From NCBI GenBank assembly GCA_949825065.1, contig OX463846.1, positions 7,831,366-7,895,365 on the forward strand: 64,000 nt of DNA, written 5' to 3'. Below, piece by piece: positions 1 through 10,755 of the stretch. The position numbers were made by a program, and so were the translations under genes. The notes under the pieces were generated by a model. It made no database searches. It was given only the letters and a program-made list of their open reading frames with translations, and had not been told where the DNA came from. How positions within the stretch are numbered: position 1 is the stretch's first letter; each line of letters begins with the position of its first letter. This DNA is from Odontocerum albicorne. Taxonomy: Eukaryota; Arthropoda; Insecta; Trichoptera; Odontoceridae.

Positions 1-106
1 ATTTTTCCCCCTCTATGTAACTTTTCTTCTTTTTTGATGTTTTGTATTTTCAAAGTAATTGGGCTAAGCCTGTTTTGAAAAAATAAATAAATAAGATGTG
101 CCCTAA
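1..106 (+). repeat. Retroposon 3' end, family E (copy 1)
   Basis: The left edge of the window matches the reverse complement of 30893-30998 almost base for base, ending in an adenine-rich AAATAAATAAATAA tail. Such a tail is typical of the 3' end of a retroposed element. The 5' part lies outside the window, so SINE and LINE cannot be told apart. Confidence 0.6.
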
Positions 107-149
107 ATTATAACAATACATGAATATATCATGTGTGTTTAATCTGGTT

Positions 150-840
150 AAAACTCTGTAATGGAGATATGACACCAGCAAATGCTGTCTACTTTGAAAA
201 GCAGATTACCAGTGATGACGACCAAACGAAGATTTGTATTTTGAATAACCAGCGTTCGTCGACACAAGAGACTGATGAAATACAAAAACCATCACTTACA
301 AGTATTTGGTGAAGATTGGTTGAGCAAATCGCTATGCGTATCACACGATTTGAGGGTAAAACACCTTATGGATTGAAATGGAAAAATCGAAAAAATGGAC
401 CGAAAAAAGCCGTCGTAAGGAATTCACAAAAAAAGCCTTCGTAATCAGCGACAAAAATGGATCACTCAAAAGCCAAGGAACAAGCTACTCAACTACCCAG
501 AAAGTTATTTTTCACACGAAAAGGGTTATGCCGTGTAATTGGTAGGATTGGAAGGGAATTGTCTACTACGAATTAGCCAATAAAAAAACATCCAAAATAA
601 GTCAAGGTAATTCCTGACCTCACGTATCTTTGTATCACGATTATCCAGCAAAAATTGGTTGTAATGTCGTATGCCCCTCTCGTATTCATTTGACATATAA
701 CTCTACTATTAACACCGATTTCAGCCCTTAAAGAATTCCTTTAAGGGACGAGCTTCACCCGGAAGTCTTCAAAAACATCAGGAACAATTTTTCGTCCAGA
801 AATATGCAAAGTTCTGGAAGTGTATTAACTGATTTTTTAA
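150..840 (+). pseudogene. Decayed mariner-like transposase
   Basis: No long frame survives, but pieces in shifting plus-strand frames read as a mariner transposase. Around 545-590 the frame gives DWKGIVYYEL, the conserved block near the second catalytic aspartate of mariner enzymes. Upstream (180-260) a region resembles the stretch around the first aspartate, and 730-830 gives a C-terminal stretch with QKYAKFW. Several stops and frameshifts make it dead. It differs from the mariners at 6826 and 27142. No terminal repeats were found. Confidence 0.6.
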
Positions 841-1014
841 AGATGACATAAATAATGGACTAAAACCGTGCAACTATTACAAAAAAATACATATTTAAAT
901 ATGTAAAAGAATGCGTTAAATATGACCATAAATACGAAATAACTATTTAGACAAGTCAATATTTAATTTGTCAGACTGTTTTAGGTTGAAGTAGGAGGGA
1001 TATTATATTATATT

Positions 1015-1190
1015 ACATTACACATTTCTTGCAAACATTACAACCCTACGGGTTTATTGCCATGTGCCAATCCCTTTTAACTAACTTAACATATTTTATA
1101 GATGCTTCAAGTGAAAATCAGACTGGAACCCATTTTAAAATAAATTGAGTTTCAATAGACGTCGAACCCATAACCCCAGTGTCAAAAGTC
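1015..1190 (-). mobile_element. SINE-A, degraded copy
   Basis: Shows the SINE-A landmarks in reverse: the TTGCC/GGCAA stem region (mutated), the GTGAAAATCAGACTGGAA block and a worn tRNA-like B-box region. Heavily mutated, so old. Confidence 0.6.
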
Positions 1191-1594
1191 AAATATATTA
1201 TCAACTATACTACAAAGGTACGTAACAATGTGCGCAATTATTAAACAAAAACTAAAAAAATATAAATATCATCATCGTCATCAACACGTTTAATCCAGAA
1301 AACAGGGATACCATAAAACGTCCCTTCCCCCTACGTCGGTTCATAGCCCTGAACTCCATGTTTTCTCATGATCGACCGAAGCCCCTTGATTAAAAGTATG
1401 AATAAGTTTTTTAATTATCCGGTTAATATATTCAATATGTGTTTTAAATATATTATTGTTTAGTCAATTACAAGATTTAGATAATAAATACTCTGTGTAT
1501 CACGGTCTCATTTAAGTTCTTGTTCTTTGAGAGGTTATAGGTGAACTATAAATGTGAAGCAAATAAACAATGTTTATTACTTATGTCGTATAAA
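1191..1594. other. Unassigned; possible LINE tail
   Basis: AT-rich and noncoding. An ATCATCATCGTCATC run at about 1266 followed by a less AT-rich stretch to 1390 resembles the reversed end of an RTE-like LINE with a GAT-repeat tail, but no coding trace supports it. Confidence 0.25.
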
Positions 1595-1720
1595 GTACAA
1601 CTTACCGGATTTATTGACATGTGGCAGTCTTTTCCAACCTATCAAAAATATTTTAAAGAGGTCTTAAGTGAAAAACAGACTTGGATTCTTTAAAAAAAGT
1701 AAGTTTCTTGGCGTCGATAT
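1595..1720 (-). mobile_element. SINE-A, 3' portion
   Basis: Contains the reversed SINE-A tail (stem-loop area, paired CCAACC motifs) and the GTGAAAAACAGACTTGGA block, then loses similarity before the tRNA-like head. It has CTTAAG where 38158-38161 carries a MITE junction. Confidence 0.65.
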
Positions 1721-2516
1721 TTTATAGAATTTGTTAACATCGCTAGAATGTTACCCTATTAACATAGCTAGAACGTAATCTTGTTTTAAGAAAATCAAAC
1801 ACTTGAATAATTGGAAATTATTTTGATTCATAATGTCTAATCAAAGAAGACAGGATGTTATGGTTTATTATCTCTTTAAAAAGAATTGACTTTTTTATTG
1901 TTTTCTTGGGTTAAAAATTAATTTTATCGTAATCCTACCTATTCATATTTATGCTACAGTCGATTATTTTTATATTCGTAACATTAAAATACTTTTTATA
2001 TTTGTCTTGAAAATATCCTTATTTCTTTGAAGCAAAATAATGATCCCTTTTTTAAATATGCATAAAAAATGGTTTAGCCTTCAAAAGCTCCTAAAAATCA
2101 AGTACCCTTCATTGTAGATATCTAATTTCTTTGCGGTTCTTCTCAAATCACACGGAACTAAGCTATTTTAGGGCAGAGGAGGTCACACTGTTAAAATAGC
2201 ACAAAGCAAAATTGGGGCTGGCCAAAGGATCAAAGCTTTCTTTTGAAAAGAGTTGTTGCGGCTTCTTTTGATCAAATAGTTCATTTTTGCTGAGACAACA
2301 GGCGCTTTGATCTTGTACGCTTCCTACTTGAATTCAGTAAGGAAAATCAACCAGGTGGATTATTTATTCTAAAATTTCAGCATTTAATTCAATGAAATTG
2401 AAAGAATATATCACATACATAGTTTTGGCATTTACACGTCCATAAAAATAAAATATATACTGTTGATACTTCACTAACAATAAATTTATACTCATGTTTT
2501 TACATTGAAAAGTCTT
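1721..2516. other. No feature recognised
   Basis: AT-rich DNA. Short open frames in the minus strand near 2364-2683 run through repeat-D sequence or T-runs and look fortuitous. Confidence 0.4.
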
Positions 2517-2850
2517 TTTTTTTTTATTTTTTTTATTTTTGTTATTACACATGACAACAAATATACACAATTTGAGAAAAAACAACAGGTAATTTGATTT
2601 GGACATATAATTTTAATGGATCTGGGTTTGTTGCCTTTCATTTGTCGTATCCCCAGTAAACTAGGCTTTTGCCTGTATCTCACTGAGGATATTTAGCATG
2701 AAAAAATAAATCGATACTTCTTTCCGATTTTTGATAACACAAAAAACCCCGTTGCACGCTCTCATCAACCTGACAAACAGTGACACTTAACTACAACTGG
2801 AAACATTTTGCGATACTCAACTCCTCACACATTATCGCTCCAAAAATACC
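2517..2850 (-). repeat. Retroposon family D, copy 1
   Basis: One of four copies of a ~320-bp interspersed repeat (others at 14330, 21595 and 41155). On the minus strand it ends in an A-rich tail (2517-2545). It shares the block around GGATCTGGGTTTGTTGCC with the other copies. No tRNA-like promoter or reading frame was seen; it could be a SINE or the 3' end of a LINE. Confidence 0.8.
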
Positions 2851-2869
2851 AAAAATATTCATCCCACAA

Positions 2870-3100
2870 TATACTGCACACAATCATAAGAATAAAAACA
2901 AAAACAAATTCAAAACAAAAAAAAAGAAGAAAAAAAAGAAAAACACAAGAAAAAAAAGAAACACACATAGAAACACAAAAAAAAAAACAACCAAAATTAA
3001 AACAACAATAAGAGACCCACACTCACGAGCTCACATAAATCCTTTCCACTCGTCATTCATCCTGAAAGCCCAAGTACTCAAAATCCTGTCGCAATAACAA
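2870..3100 (-). other. Probable 3' UTR of the adjacent LINE
   Basis: Begins right after the stop of the LINE frame at 3101. It is T- and G/T-rich on the minus strand (A- and AAG-rich on the plus). The lysine/threonine-rich plus-strand frame across it is a composition artefact. Confidence 0.45.
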
Positions 3101-4416
3101 CTACGCTCCGATCGACTGTCTAAATGGTTTTCCTACCTTTACTTTTATTGAAGTCGGCACGCCATTGTATGTAATGGGAGCCAAATAAGCATATTGCCTT
3201 TGGGCAAAAGAGGTTTTAACTCTAGGGATGGTGAACATTTCATTAGTTGCCATGCGTGTCATGTGTGTCTGCTGAGTTTGCATCTTCCCCTCCTCTCGAT
3301 GGTAGTGCCAGAGAATGGATTTGAGATGTAAATTGGCTATGTTCAGGACCTGATACTCTCTGAAAAGCTCCGCCGTGGGATACCGAGCAGGAAGTTTATT
3401 GATTATTTTCACAATCAATATTTGGGAAACCTGTAATATGTGTTTTTGGGTTAAGGTGCATCCCCCCCAAACTGATATACGTAAGAAAGTGCTGACTGAC
3501 ATAAGGCGAAGTATATACTTTTAAGAATATTTTCACTGAGCACATTTCGAATCATACGGAATATGTATCCTAGTTTTCTGATTTTTGCGCTCAAAGTGTT
3601 AATATGGACCTCCCAACGAAGGAACTGGTCAACATAAACTCCAAGGTACTTTATACTATCAACCCTTTCCAAGGAAACACAACTACAGTCAGACATGGGT
3701 GAACAAGTGTGTAGTGTTATGTATTTATTTGTAGGTGCTTGAGTTCTTGTAGATATGCTAAATGTGATGTATTTAGTTTTTTGGGAATTTAGAGTCAATA
3801 AATTTGAGTCCATCCATTCTTTAACTACACGCAATTCTTCGTTAGCCTTTAAGAATACATCATCCCATGTTCGGCCCTCGAATAGAAGAACCGTGTCGTC
3901 CGCAAAAGTAATAATCTTACCCCTGAGAGAAAGATTACACAACTGATTGACATATATCAGGAACAATATAGGTCCCAGAACACTACCTTGAGGTACTCCA
4001 AATCTTACAAAAAGAGGCTCACCAAATACACTATCACCCAATTTGACTCTCTGAGTTCTATCAGACAAGTAAGAAGAGAACCAACTAGAAGAGCGCCCAC
4101 ATATGCCCACCTCCATCAATCTGGTAAGTAATATTCGGTGAGACACTGTATCAAAAGCCTTTGCAAGGTCCAAAAAAACTGCCAAACATGCCTTCTTATT
4201 ATCCAAAGTGGCGGTAACGCTGTTTACTAGACTAAGCAAAGCAGTTTCAGTTCCCACATTCCTTTGGAACCCAAATTGATTAGGAGAGATAATGTTGTGC
4301 ATATTGAAAAATTTCATCAGTCGGTCCTTCATTATTTTCTCAATAATTTTTGAAAGAATGCTCAGCAGAGATATGGGTCTATAATTTTTTAAGTCATCCA
4401 TCGAGCCTCCCAACAT
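3101..4416 (-). pseudogene. LINE reverse transcriptase (Jockey/CR1-like), truncated and frameshifted
   Basis: The 321-codon frame from 4416 to 3451 is a non-LTR reverse transcriptase palm. Motifs in order: NYRPISLLSILSKIIEK (11-27), FLDLAKAFDTVSH (81-93, first catalytic Asp), GVPQGSVLGPILF (140-152), FADD (171-174, catalytic pair) and IKYLGV (255-260). The thumb region continues in another frame (133 codons, 3502-3101), joined by a frameshift between about 3470 and 3500 just before a WGGC motif. The endonuclease half is missing, as expected from 5' truncation during target-primed insertion. The first Met is not a real start. Copying enzyme of a retrotransposon; inactive here. Clade is an estimate. 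Confidence 0.93.
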
Positions 4417-4769
4417 ATTTTAATATTGAAAGATTCTATCCATCAATTTTCGTATACATTCATTCGAGTAGTTCGATAAAGTTTTCCTCTACATTATTTA
4501 CGTAGAACCGATGTAATTGTGTATTTATGGAATAGTATGTGGCTCGCTACAGGGAACTACAAGGGGAATTAAATACAAAGTAAATACGAAGAAGAAGAGG
4601 CAGACTATTAAGTCAGCAAACTCATACTCTGTCTGTATCCAAGTTACTTCGTAAAACACGCTTAAGATTTCACTAATGGACACATTCATTAGAGCATTGA
4701 CTCTTCTCACGAGGTCGAAGAAGGGTAGCTTGAGTGGAGGGAGTAAGGGAGTACCAAGAAGATAGAACG
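4417..4769. other. No feature recognised
   Basis: Intervening DNA beyond the truncated LINE end. A short minus-strand frame (4525-4710) has no recognisable motif. Confidence 0.35.
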
Positions 4770-5508
4770 TTGGTTCTCAAAGTGGGTGTTAACACCCCCT
4801 TTGTGGTGGTGAGGTTACCAAGGGGACTAGAAAAAGTGTAGGGAGCGAAAGATTTTTTTAACTTTTCAATGATTTACATACGTGCAAATTTAGTACATAT
4901 AATATTTTACGTGTATAACTGTGCTAGAAATTACAATACAGTTGGTTATATCATAATTTTTTTATTTTTTTATTGGTCACTGTTGCATAAGGTATGTGAG
5001 TATGGGGCTATTTAATCATTTCTTACCACCCACCACACAAGAGTAACACAACCCACAACACAAGGTGTTAAAACCTAACACATTTTACATAGATATTATA
5101 TGAAATATTTAAAGTAGCAACAGTGACTAGGAAAAAAAGTGGAAAGGGGAATAATTAAAAGTTTTTAGAAAGGGGAATAATGAAAATTTGAAGAGTTCGT
5201 TAATGATATTAAAGTCGATGTATAAATCATGTCAATCAGCCGACTGGTTCCAGAATCTAATGCTTAACTTATCGCTAAAAAAATATTAAATGACTTGGAG
5301 TGACTTAATTTAGTAATTGTAACCCCCAATGCGCCGATCTATCAGCGTGCCTTCCTTACGCTAAACTTTACTATTTATTTGAATTGTCATCAAACGATTA
5401 AAGCTTACCCTTTTATCAGTAAAAGACACACTTGAAATCTTCTTATTGTTAACTTTTTTTTAAACATTTTCAATTCATTTGTCAAAGGTTTTGGCTTTTA
5501 TTTTGCGG

Positions 5509-5679
5509 AATATTTTGTTAAACAATAAATTACTTTGTTATTCCACTAATTACATTAAACTCCGCTAGAGATGTCTCGACCTCCTTTTCTGAGGCTCTCT
5601 TCATTCTGTCAGAAGCGATCCTTGGGATAGTAGATTAATGTAATAAGTGGAACAACAAAGAAATTTATTGTTAAATATT
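5509..5679. mobile_element. MITE family M1, copy 1
   Basis: Long imperfect terminal inverted repeats of about 45 bp flank a short centre. The left arm contains ACTTTGTTATTCCACTAATT and the right arm carries its near-complement. A relative lies at 19540-19644. No coding capacity. Confidence 0.7.
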
Positions 5680-5939
5680 ATAGTTTCAATTTGCTAGAAT
5701 TCAGTTTTGATATAACATTTTTTATTTGATGTAATATAAAAAGCATTTAATTGTTATGTTGTAGAAAAATACCATAATTATATTTTTAATTCGAGATTTT
5801 AGTGCAAGGTTGTTAATTAAGTCTTTTTTTATGTAAAATCTTTATTATTTTCGTAAGAAACAATGTATAGTATGTGTAATTGAATATATTTACATTAAAA
5901 AGGGTAAAAGTTTAAAATATAAGGTCATAATTAGTCTTC

Positions 5940-6405
5940 TTCTTCATCCTTTTATTTTAGGCCTGTTGGCCTGTTATGGTCCTGCATCATTGTTTCCCTC
6001 TTGTGACGTCGACTGCCAGCTGCCTTTCCGTCTTTTGGGAGGTCGTCCTGGATGTCTGCTTGCTTGGGGGATACTGTCCCTGGCCATTCTTACGGCTCTT
6101 GGTTCCGCCATTCTGGATACATGTTCATTCCAAAACCTTCTTCTCTGTCGTCCCCATCTGACTATATATTCAACTTCGCACATCTTTCGGATTTCTGTGT
6201 TTCATACTCTATCACGAAGGGTTTTGCTAGCGATACTCCTGAGTACCTTCATTTCGTTGGTTCGAAAGAGATTTTTGGTTCTGACAGTGTCGGCTCTGGA
6301 CTTTATGCTGTATGTCATTATGCGGCGGACACAGGTCTTGTATATCCTCACCTTGCTTTGGATATTCATATACTTGTTTTTCCAGATAGTGTTCTTTAAA
6401 CATCC
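5940..6405 (-). pseudogene. LINE C-terminal fragment
   Basis: Minus-strand pieces in two frames resemble the post-RT region of insect LINE polyproteins: a YKTCVRRIMTY-like stretch (~6350), NEMKVLRSIASKTLRDRV (~6235), RRFWNEHVSRM (~6120) and HPGRPPKR (~6045). The element then ends in GAAGAAGAAG near 5940. Frameshifted and 5'-truncated. Clade uncertain. Confidence 0.8.
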
Positions 6406-6825
6406 GGAAATATAACATCATAATTAGTAATATGTACATTTATAAAAACTAGTGCTGAATGTTCAAAAATGTTTGAGAATCATTGACGTATGATAGTGGA
6501 GAGCGATAGTAATTTTGAAACACAAGGTAATTAATGACCCTGTTTGAGATACTTTGAAGTGAATGTTCTACGACCTACAACTACTGATGCAGCGAAATTA
6601 AAATTCAAACAGGGTTCGAAAGTTACTTGCAGTGATCAGTAGTTTTCCGTGATGTGAGGTTAACTGCGAAGTCACGTGAAGAAAATTAAACTTCACTTAT
6701 AGTTTGAAAATACTCAACGAAATTGATGACTTGAAGGGGTTTTCAAATATGTACATTGGATCTATTTGCAAAATCTGTTAGTAAATATTTTTTTATACAT
6801 TTTATCTATATTCATGTATGATATA

Positions 6826-7496
6826 CTACCTTGATCAAAAGTTTTAGGACCAGCCACCGTGTGACGCTGTCAGTCACCCGATTAGAATTTTTTTTTTTCT
6901 TAAGTTACCACATCTATCATTGACACTTACCTTTAAATTTTAGCGTCATAGCTTGACATTTGTAAAAGTTACGCTGTACTGAGTACATCTACCTTTGTGC
7001 GTGTTTTCGATTTTTTACAAGTTTGAAAATGGCATCAACTGTGCATCAACGAGTTTGCATTAAGTTTTGTGTGAAAAACGGATTTAACGGTCCGCAGACT
7101 TTGGAAATGTTGGAGAAGTGTTTTTTGGTGGTACGAACGCTTCAGAAGTGGTCGTGAGTCGGTCGAGGATGACGAACGCAGTGGCAGTCGAAAACTGATG
7201 AAAACATCGATAAAATCAAAGAAATGTTGGCCGAAAACCTCTAATTGACCACTTAAAAAACCGCTTCGCGGAATGTGTTACAGCACCCGAGAGGATGTCA
7301 TGAAAAAATCGAAGACGGCTCTGATGGACATACCGAAAATTGAGTACCAGCGGTGTTTCGAGGGTTGGATCAAGCGCTGGCCTAAGTGCGTTACAATCGA
7401 TGGGGAGTACTTTGAAGGGGACCATATCGATTTTGATAAATAAACTTGTATTTTCGATTTTATGAATAAAGTCCTAAAACTTTTTGATCAAGGTAG
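6826..7496 (+). mobile_element. Internally deleted mariner-like element
   Basis: Inverted ends CTACCTTGATCAAAAGTTTT (6826) and its complement (to 7496) are flanked by TA on both sides (6824-6825, 7497-7498), the mariner target duplication. Inside, 7029 starts a mariner transposase N-terminus (MASTVHQRVCIKFC) that runs into ENIDKIKEMLAEN. Then comes an abrupt jump to a C-terminal stretch (EYQRCFEGWIKRW, then GEYFEGDHIDF). The catalytic D,D34D core is gone and frameshifts are present. At 671 bp it is about half the length of a full element. A non-autonomous derivative. Confidence 0.88.
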
Positions 7497-7516
7497 TAGT
7501 TTAAAAATTTGGACAT

Positions 7517-7863
7517 TAGACCAGACGCTAGAAGGAATTGAGTGCGCATAATATGAAGACCACATTTTCCTAATCTATATAAATTCAGGAGAGCCCAAAA
7601 ATTAATAATCTGAGTGGTGCAAGCTCATTTTATGGTCCGTTTGGTTTTTAACCCCCCCCCCCCCTGAAGTATTAAAGAAATGTATTGAGCGCATGCTGTA
7701 GGACCTTTTAATATTTATTTTGAACGACAGTTATTAGTTTTTTGTAATGAAAATTAGTAATTATATTCAGACTATTAATCTTAGGGCTCTCCTGAACCTA
7801 TATCAATTGAGAAAAAACGGTCCTCATATTATGCGCATTCAATTTCTTCTAGCGCCTGGTCTA
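7517..7863. mobile_element. Fold-back MITE
   Basis: Two arms of about 97 bp (7517-7613 and 7767-7863) are imperfect reverse complements, meeting the flanks at TAGACCAG / CTGGTCTA. The TA at each outer edge could be a target duplication. The centre holds a run of 13 C (7652-7664). It lies 20 bp from the right end of the mariner element. Confidence 0.8.
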
Positions 7864-8349
7864 CATTACAACTTTAGGAAATATGTTGAATAGTGTTGGT
7901 GAAGATATTTTAAGGCTTTCGTGGTTCTTCTTATCACTTATAAAAGGTTTTTCATAGTATTTTACTGCGTTGTTTGGTTTCAAAAATATTTTCTTAAAAA
8001 AGTTGTCTTCAGGGCTTTTTTATAGTCAACTTTAGTGTGGCAAAGTTGTCTATGAAGATGAAAAGTTAAATATTTTCGAAGCGTCGGTACCATAAGCAAA
8101 ACGATGCGGTACAACATTCAAACAAATGAAAAAATAAATAAAAGTGTATACTGCAAAGCAGAACATTTAAGAAAGACTGTCCTCTGTTTAATTCAATTCA
8201 TCAGACTTATAGTGCGAAAAATTTTTGAAAGTCTGGACAAATTAACCGTTCAACAAAGTGTGCCAAAAAAAAGAAGATGTAGCACGAATCTAAAGAATCC
8301 ACTAATATAAATGTGAAATCTACGTCAATGATGGTAGAATATATATAGT
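7864..8349. other. Unassigned; one short lysine-rich frame
   Basis: An open frame at 8104-8310 (68 codons, plus) is basic, with KKRR near its end, and matches nothing I recognise. No splice or promoter signals support it. The rest is AT-rich. Confidence 0.3.
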
Positions 8350-8489
8350 AGTTGTATTGTATTATAATCTGGCGGATTTATTGCCATGAAACAATCTCTT
8401 TGAATCAACCAGATATCAAACGGACAGTGAGCGATAACCAGAATTAAACTTCATTGAAATAATACCGAACTGAAACACCTGTATAAAAA
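8350..8489 (-). mobile_element. SINE-A, 3' portion
   Basis: Reversed SINE-A tail: TTGTATTGTATT, CTGGCGGATTTATTGCC, then CAACCAGA and a worn GATAACCAGA block. It abuts the first satellite unit. Confidence 0.55.
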
Positions 8490-8712
8490 CTTATGCACAT
8501 ATTCCAAGACTTGGGGCTCCTTGTTACTTATGTTATACTATCGTGTTGGAACAATCAACATATTTTTTGTTGTGCTCCTCTTAATGCCAAGCCGAGCATT
8601 TCACTCTCCGATTCTATAAAAAAATCCTTAGTAAAAAAATCGTAGAATTATTAGCAGCTAATAAAAATTAAATAAGAACATTAGATCAAAACTCGTGCAT
8701 ATATTCCAAGTT
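8490..8712 (+). repeat. Diverged unit of the 184-bp satellite
   Basis: Matches the 184-bp unit of the main array (TATTCCAAG, GGAACAATCAACAT, CATTTCACTCTCCGATTCTA, CGTAGAATTATT) but has more differences and a small internal duplication. It is split from the array by about 580 bp. Confidence 0.8.
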
Positions 8713-9295
8713 ATATGTGTAATGTATACCTACCAATGTTAATATGCTAATCTTATCATATACTCTTATCCACATCCAATAAATATTATAAGTAATCATA
8801 CAAACCAATGTTAAGCTTATCAATGTTAACCATATCTGTTTAACCATATCTGTTCAATGTTATCTACATCCAATAAATATTAGTGTTATCACGTGTATGT
8901 CAAACTTAACTCAATGTATTATGTTTACATTTATCATCTGTCTGAATTATCACGAGCTGCTTACTATCCAAATTCAAAAAAGATTTCATATCACTAAATG
9001 GAAGTAAACAGCGAACGATATATTCCAGATAAATCACCTGATATCGATTTGACCTTAAGGGCATCGATAACATACCCGACAAATTCTTTCTTAATCTATC
9101 TAAGGGTCGTGCGTATGGTTATCTTTGCTTTAAATAGGAGGTCATATCAGAGGCAGCAATCATTATTCTTAAAGCCACTACGATGATAACATCATCGTTA
9201 TTATTACTTCTATAATACTGTTAATATCATACTTCAATGTAATTCAACGAATATACAAATAAAATTACACAGTTGAAATTCTAAAAGTGTTTACG
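8713..9295. other. Spacer inside the satellite region
   Basis: Contains short direct repeats (ACATCCAATAAATATTA twice, CAATGTTAA-rich phrases). A 62-codon frame at 8998-9186 has no recognisable motif. Probably an insertion between satellite units or decayed satellite. Confidence 0.35.
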
Positions 9296-10435
9296 TTGCA
9301 AAAGGCCATAACATATGCGTCTCCTTATTACTTGCTTATCGTGATAGAACAATCAACATGCATTTTGCTATGCTCTTCTTGATGCGCAAGTCAAGCCTTT
9401 CACTCTCCGATTCTATAAAAAAATCGTAGAATTATTGACAGCAAATAAAAATGAAATAAGAACATTAGATAAAAACTCATGCACATATTCCAAGTCATAT
9501 GCGGCTTCTTATTACTTGCTTATCGTGTTAGAACAATCAACATGCATTTTGCTATGCTCTTCTTGATGCGCAAGTCAAGCATTTCACTCTCCGGTTCTAT
9601 AAAAAAATCGTAGAATTATTGACAGCAAATAAAAATTAAATAAGAACATTAGATAAAAACTCATGCACATATTCCAAGTCATATGCGACTCTTTATTACT
9701 TGCTTATCGTGTTAGAACAATCAACATGCATTTTGCTATGCTCTTCGTGATGCGCAAGTCAAGCATTTCACTCTCCGATTCTATAACAAAATCGTAGAAT
9801 TATTGACGGCAAATAAAAATGAAATAAAAACATTAGATAAAAACTCATGCACATATTCCAAGTCATATGCGACTCTTTTTTACTTGCTTATCGTGTTAGA
9901 ACAATCAACATGCATTTTGCTATGCTCTTCGTGATGCGCAAGTCAAGCCTTTCACTCTCCGATTCTATAACAAAATCGTAGAATTATTGACGGCAAATAA
10001 AAATGAAATAAGAACATTAGATAAAAACTCATGCACATATTCCAAGTCATGTGCGACTCTTTATTACTTGCTTATCGTGTTAGAATAATCAACATGCATT
10101 TTGCTATGCTCTTCTTGATGCGCAAGCCGAACATTTCATTCTCCGATTCTATAAAAAAATCGTAGAATTATTGACAGCAAATAAAAATGAAATAAGAACA
10201 TTAAAAAATCGTAGAATTATTGATAGCAAATAAAAATGAAATAAGAACATTAGATAAAAACTCATGCAAATATTCCAAGTCATATGCGACTCTTTATTAC
10301 TTGCTTATCGTGTTAGAACAATCAACATGCATTTTGCTATGCTCTTCTTGATGCGCAAGCCGAACATTTCACTTAACGATTCTATAAAATAAATCGTAAA
10401 TAAAACATCGTTGAGTTATTAGTATCCAATAAAAA
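9296..10435 (+). repeat. 184-bp satellite array (about 6 units)
   Basis: The phrase AATCAACATGCATTTTGCTA recurs at 9351, 9535, 9719, 9903 and 10087, exactly 184 bp apart. The next copy is at 10320, displaced by a 49-bp partial duplication near 10200. Units are very similar, so the array was expanded or homogenised recently. No stable coding frame. Confidence 0.95.
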
Positions 10436-10559
10436 AAATACTTGCATGTGATATTTTTCACATTGTTTTTTTAATATTTTTAAAATTAATTTTCCTCACT
10501 TACAAATAACTTGTAATGTTTAGGGGAAAATTTAAGTAATGAAATAAAATTCATTGGAA

Positions 10560-10755
10560 TACTTAATCCATGCGGTTGCTGATGACACCAATATATTTAG
10601 TAGAGATAAAGGTATGAGTGGTTGTTAGAGGATCCAAACGGGTCTAAATAAATTACACTCATGGTGTTTGATGAATCCATAACATTTCGGTACGAGAAAG
10701 TCTCAGAAAATAAGCTTCAAGAGTTAAAAGTTTTAAAAAAATCAATAAAAAAACT
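10560..10755 (+). pseudogene. LINE RT fragment with ADDT box
   Basis: In one plus frame 10572-10740 reads AVADDTNIFSRDKGM, then LNKLHSWCLMN. This is the catalytic YADD-type motif and following helix of a non-LTR reverse transcriptase. Two stops interrupt it. Only about 55 codons are recognisable. Confidence 0.7.

Larger units (their letters stand above)
4770..6484. mobile_element. Candidate hAT-like non-autonomous element with nested insertions
   Basis: The left end reads TTGGTTCTCAAAGTGGG (about 4771) and the right end, reversed, reads CAATGATTCTCAAACATTT (about 6458-6484). Both resemble the CAGTGGTTCTCAA-type termini of hAT MITEs, and the left end runs into a GC-rich partly palindromic stretch also seen in such elements. 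A clean 8-bp target duplication is not visible and there is no transposase. The ends could belong to two elements. Confidence 0.35.

Noticed and set aside
2780..3097. 105-codon lysine/asparagine/threonine-rich frame
   Set aside because: It crosses repeat D and an A-rich stretch just past a LINE stop on the other strand. Composition alone explains it.
8998..9186. 62-codon frame between satellite units
   Set aside because: Short, no motif, and lies in a spacer of the satellite region.
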